Under the pieces are notes generated by a model, which saw nothing but the letters and a program-made list of their open reading frames with translations, was not told the DNA's origin and ran no database searches. The translations under genes were made by a program, and so were the position numbers. From Lachancea kluyveri NRRL Y-12651 (lineage: Eukaryota > Ascomycota > Saccharomycetes > Saccharomycetales > Saccharomycetaceae): a stretch of DNA of 64,000 nt. The first letter of the stretch is position 1. Each line of letters opens with the position of its first letter. The stretch covers positions 558,001 through 622,000 of the forward strand of contig CM000691.1 in the NCBI GenBank assembly GCA_000149225.2. Reading direction: 5' to 3'. Shown in pieces: positions 42,417 to 51,091 of the stretch.

Positions 42417-42912
42417 AACTGTCCTGTTGAGGTTAACTTTTTGAGGTAGTATTCTGTACAATATTAGGTTTTTTTATGTAACGATAATATATTGCTTGGG
42501 CATTTGAGCACCTTTTCGTTTTTGTTTATGTTTTTTCCCGTGTCTTTTGGGTCTTCGAGCCTGTTGTGTGTGCCCGTGGGGTACAGATATCACGACGTCT
42601 TTTTATCAGGTGTCGTGGTGGACCATTGCTCCTTCGACAGGCTTACTTACCGGGTGGAGGTATGGTGACGAGGTAGAGCAATTGCTACTGTGAATACAAG
42701 ATGGATCGAAGAATAACCGCAAAGCATCAAAGACATTCACAAGGTTGAATTACCGGGGTTCATAGTTCAAAAGCAAAAAAGAAAAAAACGAAAGAAAAAA
42801 AAAAACATAAAACAAAAGATAAAAAGAAAAAAAGGGCTACGGCAAAGAAGTACTTTATTCTGAGATAAAAGTATCGAAATATACAACAAGTGAGTTACTA
42901 CTACCATTCGTA
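42417..42912. other. H3 3' flank and AIM19 promoter
   Basis: The 496-bp spacer holds the H3 3' UTR, a G/T-rich patch around 42540-42620 and A tracts near 42776-42835 before AIM19. No gene was recognised. Confidence 0.5.
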
Positions 42913-43365
42913 ATGTCAGCGGATATTAAACAGCAAAGTGTTGGTCAACAACTGTACGATTCCACCTCGACTCCATTTCCGGCATGGGCTGTTTCATCAA
43001 TGCTTCTTGCAACTCCTATCGCCTCTCCAGCAATTCTCTCACCATCGCTTGTTTCGACTACTTCGAAAGGACGTGCTTCCATTGCTAATGTGTTCGCTAG
43101 GCCCAAGTACGTTGGTCCCACCACTAAAGTTGCTCTGCTGTTCGGTGCAGCTCAGGCCTTGGGTGGCTGGATTGTTTACGATGGAGATTTGGAAAGCGGG
43201 TCCGGGTTTATAACTGCCTGGTCTACGCTGTATCTGATTGTCGGCGGTCGCGGGTCAATCAAGGCCTTGAGGTATGGCAGGGTTTGGCCCCTGCTGTTGA
43301 CTACCGCTTCCTTGACAAATGCTGTTCTGTATGGGAAGCGCTTCGTTTCTGGAGGGTTTGTGTAG
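42913..43365 (+). CDS. AIM19: Aim19, mitochondrial membrane protein of unknown function
   Basis: A 150-residue protein resembling YIL087C (157 aa). Conserved pieces include STPFPAWAVSSMLLATPI near the start, TKVALLFGAAQALGGWIVYD, GSGFITAWSTLYLIVGGRGS, ALRYGRVWPLLLTTASL and NAVLYGKRF. Three or four weakly hydrophobic helices suggest membrane insertion. The S. cerevisiae protein is mitochondrial, and mutants show altered mitochondrial inheritance; no reaction is known. The 3' end converges on SIW14 with a 99-bp gap. Confidence 0.9.
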   Translation: MSADIKQQSVGQQLYDSTSTPFPAWAVSSMLLATPIASPAILSPSLVSTTSKGRASIANVFARPKYVGPTTKVALLFGAAQALGGWIVYDGDLESGSGFITAWSTLYLIVGGRGSIKALRYGRVWPLLLTTASLTNAVLYGKRFVSGGFV

Positions 43366-43464
43366 GTTGTTTGTCCAGTTTACTTACTCTTTTCGAAAAA
43401 GTTGTTATAGTTACGTATCTCAACGGTCTGCCCACTTTTCACTCGACTTATTTGCCTTGTGCCC

Positions 43465-44265
43465 TCACCAGTTTATTGGCAGCCACTTCTTTTGAGTTGC
43501 CTTCTCGATAATTTCTTTATCATCATACATCTCTATGAATTGTTGGTCCAAAGCTCTTGCCTTTGGAAATGCAAACCTTCTGTACTCGTCAAATATCATT
43601 GTGAGAGACCAATTTTGTAGTTTCCGTATACATCCAACAAGACATCCTGTCCTATGTTTGCCTCTATTGCAGTGTATTAGAATGGGATGGTTCGCGGGGT
43701 TGATTGCCACTTCTAAAGCCTTTGTCAGCAAGTCCGAAGGAATGTTGACAAAGGGTTCTTTGTTGCCACTCATCCCAACTTGAAACAGCTTAATATCGGC
43801 CTGTTCCATAAATTCCAAGTTTTCTTGAGGGTAATCCTCGGGTATCAACACTAGGATTGACTTCAATCTAATCCTATCGCGTAGAAAGGAGAAATTTTCA
43901 AGCCTTGGAAAAGATGATCGGTATATATCACCCACTATATGACTGAAATTTTCTGGCGGCACCACTTCTTCTTGACCCTTGTGCTCCAATGCCTCTATCG
44001 TCTTGGAATTGTGTTCCTCTGCGTCGTACAAGTCATCGGTGTCTTCTTCGTTTCGAACCTGAGTTTGATGAAATTTCTCAATCACACTTTCAAACTCTTT
44101 TTGTAGCTCAGGGTCTTCTTTGAGTACCTTGTGAACGTCTACCGTACCACTATCTAAACCCAGCTTCGCTGCTAGGATACCTTCCTCTCTCCTCAGCGTT
44201 TGTATAAGTAGCTCGGGGTTTCCCTTTATCAGTTCACGTATTCTATCTTCAACAGCCTCATCCAT
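43465..44265 (-). CDS. SIW14: Siw14, inositol pyrophosphate phosphatase
   Basis: A 266-residue dual-specificity-type phosphatase (S. cerevisiae YNL032W 281). The active-site loop is HCNRGKHRTG near residue 199, with Cys and Arg in CX5R order. NFSHIVGDIYRSSFPRLENF is the conserved entry to the domain, and the C-terminus has FDEYRRFAFPKARALDQQFI. The N-terminal 90 residues are acidic and variable. It removes the 5-beta-phosphate of inositol pyrophosphates (5-InsP7). It is divergent from AVT7. Confidence 0.95.
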   Translation of the reverse strand: MDEAVEDRIRELIKGNPELLIQTLRREEGILAAKLGLDSGTVDVHKVLKEDPELQKEFESVIEKFHQTQVRNEEDTDDLYDAEEHNSKTIEALEHKGQEEVVPPENFSHIVGDIYRSSFPRLENFSFLRDRIRLKSILVLIPEDYPQENLEFMEQADIKLFQVGMSGNKEPFVNIPSDLLTKALEVAINPANHPILIHCNRGKHRTGCLVGCIRKLQNWSLTMIFDEYRRFAFPKARALDQQFIEMYDDKEIIEKATQKKWLPINW

Positions 44266-44502
44266 TACCGCAAGTGAATAGTTCTGTCTTGTTGAGTTTT
44301 GTAATTTGTTTTTTTTTTGACTTTAACTGCTCTCTACTTCGAAAGACTATGCGGGATTCCTCTATCTTTCTAATCATCTGTGTTTTTGTCTTTTTTTTTT
44401 TTTTTTTTTTTTTTTAAACTTCTGAGTTCCTTTAAAGGAGTGTAAGTATGAATATTTGCAACCAGGCTACTACCAAACAGCCTCAACCCTAACACAAAAG
44501 TT
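44266..44502. promoter_or_regulatory. Divergent SIW14 / AVT7 promoter with 25-nt poly(T)
   Basis: The 237-bp region contains an uninterrupted run of 25 T (44391-44415) and a shorter one near 44312-44319. Poly(dA:dT) of this length is a classic nucleosome-excluding promoter element. Confidence 0.55.
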
Positions 44503-45921
44503 ATGTCTGCACCAAAAGCGACAGTTACATCTTCTATCATTAATTTGGTCAAAACTATCATTGGGGCAGGCCTCTTTGCTGTTCCATACGCATTTAGAAG
44601 CGATGGTGTCCTTCTAGGTTCGTTGCTTGTGGTACTTGCCGCTGCAACTACGAGTTTTGGGATCTTTATCCTCGCCAAATGTTCCAAGTATCTCACCAAC
44701 CCTCGTCACTCCTCGTTCTTCACTCTTTGCTCAATAACTTATCCATCGTTGTCTCTCTTGTTCGACTTTGCAATGTTTGTTCAATGTTTTGGTGTAGGTT
44801 TGAGTTATCTGGTATTGGTTGGTGATCTGTTTCCTGGGCTTTTGGGTGGTGATCGTGACTGGTGGATCTTGGGTAGTGCTTTGCTGATTATTCCTTTATG
44901 TTTACTCCGCCATTTAGACAGTTTAAAGTATTCTAGTATCTTAGGTCTGTTTGCCCTTGCTTATCTGGTAACTCTGGTCATTGGTACATTTGTGTATGGC
45001 GTGGTGCTACATGATGACTACAAATATACAAGGGGTGATGTGTTTTGGGTAAAAGTTTACGACTACAATGGGTTGATCAGCACTTTTAGTATCATAATTT
45101 TTGCATACACTTGCACTATGAATATATTTAGCATTATTAATGAGCTAACAGACAATAGCGTATCCAATGTCACTAAAGTCGCTAACAGCTCCATTGGTAT
45201 CGCGACTTTTTTGATTTTATCGGTCGGTATCACGGGCTACTTGACTTTCGGAAGTAACGTTTTGGGTAATATCATTTTGAATTACGATCCAGATTCAATC
45301 TGGACTAGAGTGGGCAAATTCTGTTTAGGCTGTATGGTTGTTTTGTCTTTCCCATTGATGTTTCACCCCTGTCGTCTTGCTACGAATAATATGGTCCATT
45401 GGTTGCAGGTCAATTATGGGCATTGCGAAACACATCAGACGGCCAACAACGACCATATCCACGAAGCAAGACCTATCTCTATGGTTGTCGCAGATCAAGA
45501 AGATAGACAGGTTTTGGGTGTCTCTGATACCTACGGGTCATTGTCAGGTGCTGATTCTGATTCTCAGAACGACGAGGAAGAACAACGAGAAATAGAAGAT
45601 AACAGCTCGGCCATTCCCTTTTCTGAGAGGAAGTTTTACGCAATCACTGCAATTCTCTTATTAGCGCTTTACGGATTGGCACTACGTGTTACTTCATTTG
45701 CACTTGTCTTGGCTTTAGCCGGTGCTACCGGCTCTACCTCCATCTCTTTCACTTTACCGGGATTGTTTGGCTATAAACTAATTGGTTCTGACGCACTGGT
45801 TTCTGGCCGTCTGATGACCAGCAGGGACAGATTTTACAAAAACTGTAGTTTAGTGCTAGCCTGGTACGGTGTTGTTGTGATGTGTATCTCCTTATATGTA
45901 ACATTGTACTATGGAGCATAG
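44503..45921 (+). CDS. AVT7: Avt7-like vacuolar amino-acid transporter
   Basis: A 472-residue AAAP-family protein (S. cerevisiae YIL088C 490) with about 11 membrane segments. The N-terminus has TSSIINLVKTIIGAGLFAVPYAF, whose core is the family hallmark for substrate binding in TM1. A long acidic hydrophilic loop (about 310-370, with DSDSQNDEEEQREIEDN) separates the last segments. The homologue exports amino acids such as glutamine and proline from the vacuole. It is adjacent to SIW14, mixing chromosomes IX and XIV orthologues. Confidence 0.93.
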   Translation: MSAPKATVTSSIINLVKTIIGAGLFAVPYAFRSDGVLLGSLLVVLAAATTSFGIFILAKCSKYLTNPRHSSFFTLCSITYPSLSLLFDFAMFVQCFGVGLSYLVLVGDLFPGLLGGDRDWWILGSALLIIPLCLLRHLDSLKYSSILGLFALAYLVTLVIGTFVYGVVLHDDYKYTRGDVFWVKVYDYNGLISTFSIIIFAYTCTMNIFSIINELTDNSVSNVTKVANSSIGIATFLILSVGITGYLTFGSNVLGNIILNYDPDSIWTRVGKFCLGCMVVLSFPLMFHPCRLATNNMVHWLQVNYGHCETHQTANNDHIHEARPISMVVADQEDRQVLGVSDTYGSLSGADSDSQNDEEEQREIEDNSSAIPFSERKFYAITAILLLALYGLALRVTSFALVLALAGATGSTSISFTLPGLFGYKLIGSDALVSGRLMTSRDRFYKNCSLVLAWYGVVVMCISLYVTLYYGA

Positions 45922-46056
45922 CTCACCTACTTCAACCGTGTATACTATCCCCATAAAGGATATAGAGATTTAATTATTCATCTTTTTGCGTACGAATTGA
46001 TTTTCAGGTTAGCCAAGAGCGCAACGAGAATTATGACTAACTGGGAAAAAAGAAAA

Positions 46057-46128
46057 CTCCGGAGCCGAGAATCGAACTCGGATCGATTCGGTGAGAGCGA
46101 ACCGTGATAGCCATTACACTACACCGGA
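46057..46128 (-). tRNA. tRNA-Glu (anticodon CUC)
   Basis: A 72-nt gene on the minus strand. The anticodon loop is CTCTCAC with CTC as anticodon, the T arm reads CCGAGTTCGATTCTCGG, and the discriminator is G. No intron. The acceptor stem TCCGGTG/CTCCGGA has one T-T opposition at positions 6-67. A run of six T follows on the transcribed strand as a terminator. A Ty1/Ty2-type LTR sits 328 bp upstream of its 5' end, within the window favoured by such elements. Confidence 0.96.
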
Positions 46129-46455
46129 TGTGTTTTTCTATTATTATAGACCCTATTTATGACATCCATATACATCGTACCTTATGGCCAAAACATATAG
46201 CATAGCCAAGTAGTATGTGTCCAGTTTTTTCCAGTAAACACGAAAACTATATAGGAAGTAGCATATGATCTACAGACATAATGGCTTATGTGTCTTCATA
46301 TGTCTCGTGGCTTGGTAAGTATAGGCATAATTCTACTACTGTGGGTAAACCGGCCTTTCATCATGGACCGACGTGCTAGCTGGCGCAATTATCCTCTATT
46401 AGCAATACTTGACACCTGCTGGCGCAAGGTGGCTAGGAATATTTGAGTATCAAGC
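46129..46455. other. Spacer between tRNA-Glu and the solo LTR
   Basis: The 327-bp AT-rich interval has a 10-bp direct repeat (GCTGGCGCAA at 46379-46388 and 46418-46427). No gene was recognised. Confidence 0.45.
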
Positions 46456-46787
46456 TGAGAAATAGGTGAATATTGGGACAATTGTCGAGATTCCATTTTT
46501 GGTTAAGGCTATAATAATTGGTATATGGTTATACTAGAAGTTCTCCTCTCCTTTCTAGGAATCCAGAAAAGGAGTCGATAATTCTACATACAATTATTCA
46601 TATATCTTCTTTCCTTTTATATGTTTCTGGTTCATTATCCTATTACATTATCAATCCTTGCGTTTCAGCTTCCACTAACTTAGATGACTGTTTCTCATCC
46701 TTTATGTCACCTTATAACACCGTGTATGATAATATACTAGTAACACGAATACTAGTCGATGGTCGATAGTTGTATTTTGTTCCAACA
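46456..46787 (-). mobile_element. Solo LTR of a Ty1/Ty2-like (copia) retrotransposon
   Basis: The 332-bp element on the minus strand begins TGTTGGAA and ends TTTCTCA, the termini of S. cerevisiae delta LTRs, and matches their length (about 334 bp). Long stretches are near-identical to deltas, for example GAAGCTGAAACGCAAGGATT and the block AGGAGAACTTCTAGTATA. A TATA element (CATATAAAAG) is in the expected place. The flanking 5-mers CAAGC and CAAAC form a near-perfect target duplication. No internal gag-pol remains, so this is a relic left by LTR recombination. It is moderately old but well preserved, and lies upstream of tRNA-Glu. Confidence 0.9.
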
Positions 46788-47024
46788 CAAACCTGTTTTT
46801 TTTTGCAGGTAACTCCAAACCGATGGATAGGTGTGTAATATACGACACCGTTCGTGTTGAACTATGCTCCACCAACTCTCTAGAACTTGAACAAGTAATA
46901 ATCTTTAATCCATTTTTCTCTTCTTAATGTTAAATGTGTATTTGTAAAGCAGATTTGTAGCACGATCTCACTTAAATTAGCCTTTTGGTGTTGCTAAGCG
47001 CAATGAATATGGTACAAACCTTTT

Positions 47025-47062
<38 letters not shown>

Positions 47063-48212
47063 AAGAAAGAAGCTCCATCTGCACATATTCAATATGCTAT
47101 AGATCAGAAAATTATTTTACAACATCTGAGAATTGCCTCCACTTATTGCTTCATGCAATATTGTACTTCAAAGGAGTACAGAAAACATCGCTCCATCAAC
47201 AGTTCTTGTTAATTATCTGGTTTTTAGGTATATATTCAGGTTGTTCAAATACTATATACATATATATATATTAGCTTCTCTTTCAATAGATTACGTAGGT
47301 CAGCTCAAGGTCCGGGTGCAGTTACTATTTACTAAAAGCTTGTCACTACCAGTATTAGGAGTTCCGTTCTAAAATTTGATGTTGATATGTAAACGCATAT
47401 ACTAGTAAAAGCCGACAATATACACCTCCAATAAACTGGCTGTTGGCCCGTTTTTCCTTCAATTCATTTTCTCTAAAATACGAATTTCTTTCTTATCATC
47501 GTGCTTTAATTATCTAAATTGCTGACGTTTTATTTGCAAGATAAGAAAACGACTTTTCGTAAGTGTATTAATTTTTAAACATCTTGGAGTTGGTTCTGGA
47601 GCTCCTCTGGGCATTCGTGTGAAGCGTATATGAATCAAGATCGGATACGAGTCGTATAGAGAATATTAGGAAACTACATAGAAAGTCGCTTCATAGGGCA
47701 CAAGATACGTATTTTGCTAGTAAGAAAAAATGTTTCAAGTGGTTTGTTTAGGTGACTACACCTTTAGTAAAACCCACTACGGTGGGTTATTTTAGTGATT
47801 TCTTTAGAAATACAAGGGAACAAAACGCTTTGGAAGGACCTGAAAGTTGCTCGGTTTAGAGAGATAATCTCCAATTGGCTAATCTTGGAAAGTACTGCTG
47901 ACCGATAAAGTCCATGACATCTATCTTCTTTCTTCTTTTTTTTTTTCAGGTACTTCCACAATCACAAGACTCCCAGTAACCAGCTTTTTACTATAGAAAA
48001 GTTCTGGCATTTCGCGTAGGAAGAAGCTATCTCTTTTCTAGCACTAGTGTACTAAACAGTGGTTATGTATCCGATAAACCTGTATGCGGAGCATATCAAC
48101 AAGTAAAACGGATGAGAACAAACCCTAATCCGTGGAGATGAAATTTTCATACCTTACAAGAGAATTAAAAACTAATGGAAAGAAGCGAAAGCGCTGTTTT
48201 AAGAGAGTAAAA
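46788..48212. other. 1.4 kb gene-free interval
   Basis: This is AT-rich DNA right of the LTR. It holds an uninterrupted 35-nt A run (47026-47060), a short TA-rich patch near 47255-47272, and a 7-bp inverted repeat around a TACG loop (47771-47788). ORFs here are short, low-complexity or read through the A run, and none is called. No further LTR or RNA gene was recognised. Confidence 0.5.
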
Positions 48213-49292
48213 TTAGTCGGTGTCATCTTCGTCACTTCTAACGTCTTCAGCACCAGCGCCCTTGATGACTTTGATTAACACCTTAACGATTAAGAACATC
48301 CATATGATGGTGATAACTTGTAAGCCACCTAGTAGTCCTAGAAATACATCGATAACGAAGGGAGTCCAACACCTTTTTTGATCGGGAGTTAGGCCACATC
48401 TTCCCATTGCCATCAAATCGCGAGCCTTGGCCCACGCATGGTAGAACACGTAGTTGTAAATACCGTGTCTCAACGCTACCCAGAAAACCAAAAATATGAC
48501 AAACATATAATCGCATGCAGTAGAAAACCCACAGTATTTCAGCATCTTGGCACTTGAAAGAAGGACATCAACAATGTCCATTAGTATTAAAATTACATGG
48601 CCAATTCTTGTGAAATAGTAGTAATATGAACCGGTTGTCAATAGGCAGGTAATAATGTGGTGGGCAAACATTTGCCAGTGATCCTTGCGCCTTTCTTCGA
48701 CATTTAACACGATGATCTGTTGTAACCAAGAGGCAATCTGTAACAGGTAATAGACCTTGAACGTTCCAGACAACTTGTCATGAGGCCAGCCAAGATAAAT
48801 ATGATCACAGTTCAAGAAATAAGGTGAGTTGTAGTAGAGGTAAAATCCAAAACACCACGAAAAACTGTAGTAGGCGAGAGACCAGCCTTGCTCGGCGTAA
48901 CGTTGCTGAGACTTGTTCGAATGTATCTTGAACTTGTAAAATGCAATTGGTTTCAAGACATATTCCAACAAGAATGATCTCACAAGCACCAATGCGACTA
49001 TGAACGTCATCACCATGTACGTGTCATCAATTCCAATGTCGTATCGGCCAGGAGCAGACGCATATTGGTATTGCAAATGGGTAAATTTGTAGGAGTACTG
49101 TGGTTTGAAACAGTGTAGTAGATATAGAAACGAAAGCATCAGGATGGAGAGAGCAACTGAATATTGATCGACCTTGGAGGCGACTTTACGTTGCATTGTG
49201 TGGTGAGAATGGTGTTTTTCTTTGTGTTCATGCGAAGAAACATGCTTTGGTTGTGCCTGGGCGCTGGGCCGTTGTCTCAATTCACCAGACAT
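48213..49292 (-). CDS. Ceramide synthase of the fungal BarA/Lac1 (C16/18) class
   Basis: The first ATG in the frame is at 49292 (MSGELRQRPSAQAQ), giving 359 residues; the frame continues upstream to a GTG without any ATG. A TLC domain with about 6-7 membrane helices spans the protein. The catalytic HH is in MFAHHIITCLL near residue 210, followed by MDIVDVLLSSAKMLKYCGF and TACDYMFVIFLVFWVALRH. This pattern (VD...AAKMLKY, ACD) fits Aspergillus BarA and Candida Lac1 better than S. cerevisiae Lag1/Lac1, which read DVSDFFLSLSKTLNY. That class makes ceramides for glucosylceramide in the ER. The C-terminal DVRSDEDDTD is the acidic tail typical of the family. Confidence 0.9.
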   Translation of the reverse strand: MSGELRQRPSAQAQPKHVSSHEHKEKHHSHHTMQRKVASKVDQYSVALSILMLSFLYLLHCFKPQYSYKFTHLQYQYASAPGRYDIGIDDTYMVMTFIVALVLVRSFLLEYVLKPIAFYKFKIHSNKSQQRYAEQGWSLAYYSFSWCFGFYLYYNSPYFLNCDHIYLGWPHDKLSGTFKVYYLLQIASWLQQIIVLNVEERRKDHWQMFAHHIITCLLTTGSYYYYFTRIGHVILILMDIVDVLLSSAKMLKYCGFSTACDYMFVIFLVFWVALRHGIYNYVFYHAWAKARDLMAMGRCGLTPDQKRCWTPFVIDVFLGLLGGLQVITIIWMFLIVKVLIKVIKGAGAEDVRSDEDDTD

Positions 49293-49552
49293 TTCTTCCA
49301 ATCTTCTCTGTTCGTGTTCAGTAGAGGAAGCTATTGCCTTTGTTGTTTCTCCCGCAGTGTGGAATTGAAGTAAACAATCGAGGCAAGCGATGCAGATTGG
49401 GAACTTCGGTTGAAGGTAGAATTTTTTTTTCAACACTTTGCAAGGGCAGTTGATAACGACAGACGAAAGAGGACCGATAGGCCGATCGACTGCGCCGACA
49501 AAACGGGTATTGTGGGTATGCTCGCTAAGTGTAGCCACTTAATAATGTTGTA
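49293..49552. promoter_or_regulatory. Ceramide synthase promoter with open upstream frame
   Basis: The 260-bp spacer lies between SSN8's stop and the ceramide synthase ATG. The coding frame stays open for 82 codons upstream of the ATG (to 49538) but has no ATG, so it is treated as 5' UTR and promoter. Confidence 0.4.
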
Positions 49553-50452
49553 TTAAGACCTTAAATATACAGTGTGTAATAGAAACTTGATCCAGGGTTC
49601 GTTGTACTTATCCCAATGATCGTATAGTGTTATGAGGTCCTGGATGACATTCATCACTTCTTGCAAATCGACCTGCGATTCAGCCATAAACCTGTTGAAA
49701 GTTTGCTGGCGGTGTGACACAGATTTTTTGAGGCACACGGTAATGAACATGCAGGCCATTGCGATGACGTGTGGTGGGTACATCAGATGTAGGTCAGTGA
49801 TATAACTGTCGTTGATCAAGGACCAACTGTTTTGCAAGTCCTCTGGAGAGAGTGCCAATTGATATGGCTCCTCACGTAAACTACTCACGATATGTTCCAT
49901 TGATCTGTAAGGATGATGTACTATCAAATAGCTTTGTAATTCTTCTATTAGATAGAACTCGAATTCCGTAACTTTCGTTGGATCAGGTGGAACGAACTCC
50001 GGCCATAGCGACCTTGCTTCGTTTACCAAGGTTCTGATATGCTGGGGACATTCCTCGACTTTGCAAGCCAGGTATATGCATGTAGTCACTAGTAGGTACA
50101 GATTGACTTCTCGAATCGAGGCTTTCAATAAAAATCTGGACAGGTATACATGAGCAGTTGCCAGGGCGCACTGTCTGATATTTAAACGGCGGCCCAACTT
50201 CATAATCAGGAAGTAGCAGTATATTCTCAAGTTGTAATCCTTATCGTAATGTAAATCCTTATGGGATATAGGAATATTTCTGGTAATGCTTTGCTGCTGG
50301 CCGCCGTTCTTGCTGTTTTCCATGACGATGCTCAGTCCATGGGGGAACAATTGGCATTCCATGAGCCATAGATTTTGACGCTCTCTCGCCAAACTTTCAC
50401 GGGTGTACTGCCATTTATGGCGCTGGGTGGACTCCCAATAACTGGCAGACAT
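49553..50452 (-). CDS. SSN8: Ssn8/Srb11, cyclin C of the Mediator kinase module
   Basis: A 299-residue cyclin C (S. cerevisiae YNL025C 323). The start MSASYWESTQRHKWQYTRES matches the S. cerevisiae start. Cyclin box 1 is visible as DYNLRIYCYFLIMKLGRRL, ATAHVYLSRFL and YLACKVEECPQHIRTLVNEA. FEFYLIEELQSYLIVHHPYR leads into the second cyclin fold. It pairs with Ssn3/Srb10 (CDK8) in the Mediator kinase module that represses and tunes Pol II transcription. A branch-point-like TACTAAC lies 28-34 nt upstream of the ATG but no good 5' splice site was found. Confidence 0.96.
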   Translation of the reverse strand: MSASYWESTQRHKWQYTRESLARERQNLWLMECQLFPHGLSIVMENSKNGGQQQSITRNIPISHKDLHYDKDYNLRIYCYFLIMKLGRRLNIRQCALATAHVYLSRFLLKASIREVNLYLLVTTCIYLACKVEECPQHIRTLVNEARSLWPEFVPPDPTKVTEFEFYLIEELQSYLIVHHPYRSMEHIVSSLREEPYQLALSPEDLQNSWSLINDSYITDLHLMYPPHVIAMACMFITVCLKKSVSHRQQTFNRFMAESQVDLQEVMNVIQDLITLYDHWDKYNEPWIKFLLHTVYLRS

Positions 50453-50653
50453 AACTCCTAGATCTGCTGCAAGTGTACATGGTTAGTAATCAGCAGGTCT
50501 TCAATCGTGGACCTGTATTCAAAAGCCCTAATTGGCATGGCCTCGGCAGGGTAATTCTTGAAAATTTTCTCATTGAAGGGGGAGGGAAAATCATATAAAT
50601 ACGCTGATATGGTCGCCTTGGGGATTTTCGTCCTATTGGTTGCAATATAAACC
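50453..50653. promoter_or_regulatory. Divergent SSN8 / NME1 promoter
   Basis: The 201-bp region between SSN8 and NME1 contains TATAAAT at 50594-50600 on the plus strand, about 55-60 bp before the NME1 5' end, suitable for a Pol II RNA gene. Confidence 0.5.
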
Positions 50654-50966
50654 AATCCATAGCCAAAGAATCGTCACTGATCGAAGCTTACAAAAGGATT
50701 CCCTCAGGAATCACCAATGCTTTGGGTTGAAAGTCTCCCACCTGGCCGTATGCGGAAAACGCAATGAGATTTAAAAATTTTTAAAACTGTTTAAATCAAC
50801 TCATTAGAGATGCGATAGTGTCTCTGTTGTCCCGGAAGATTTACTCTTCTGGTGTTTTCTTCGGTATGGAAGTCTTATTGACTTCAAACCATAGTTATGA
50901 CGATTGTCCCTGCTTTTTGTAGGGGTAACCCAATGGAGCTTACTTTTCTTGGCTCATGGATTCAAT
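50654..50966 (+). ncRNA. NME1: NME1, RNase MRP RNA
   Basis: A roughly 313-nt RNA gene (S. cerevisiae NME1 about 340 nt). The 5' end AATCCATAGCCAAAGAATCG pairs with the 3' end TCTTGGCTCATGGATT to form helix P1. The conserved P4 strands are present: GAAAGTCTCCCACC (CR-I, near 50729-50742) and ACCCAATGGAGCTTAC (CR-V, near 50928-50943). Further blocks (GTATGCGGAAAACG, GGTGTTTTCTTCGGTA, ACCATAGTTATGACGATTG) are near-identical to yeast NME1. RNase MRP cleaves pre-rRNA at A3 and degrades some cell-cycle mRNAs. SSN8-NME1-snR66 is also the order on S. cerevisiae chromosome XIV. End positions are uncertain by a few bases. Confidence 0.96.
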
Positions 50967-51091
50967 TAAATTTTTTTTACAACAGTTTGGAGTGAGCTTT
51001 CGTCACTTTTGCATGGTCAAACATGCCAGACTGGGTGAATAATCCCATAGTAAGCTTAGTCAAGCTTTAGCAAGTATTAAAAGAAAACCTC

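Noticed and set aside
46985-47212. 75-codon ORF containing a poly-lysine stretch
   Set aside because: The lysines are read from the 35-nt A run; nothing else supports a protein.
50458-50655. 65-codon minus-strand ORF between SSN8 and NME1
   Set aside because: It opens with TTG, covers the shared promoter and touches the NME1 5' end; no similarity to any known protein.
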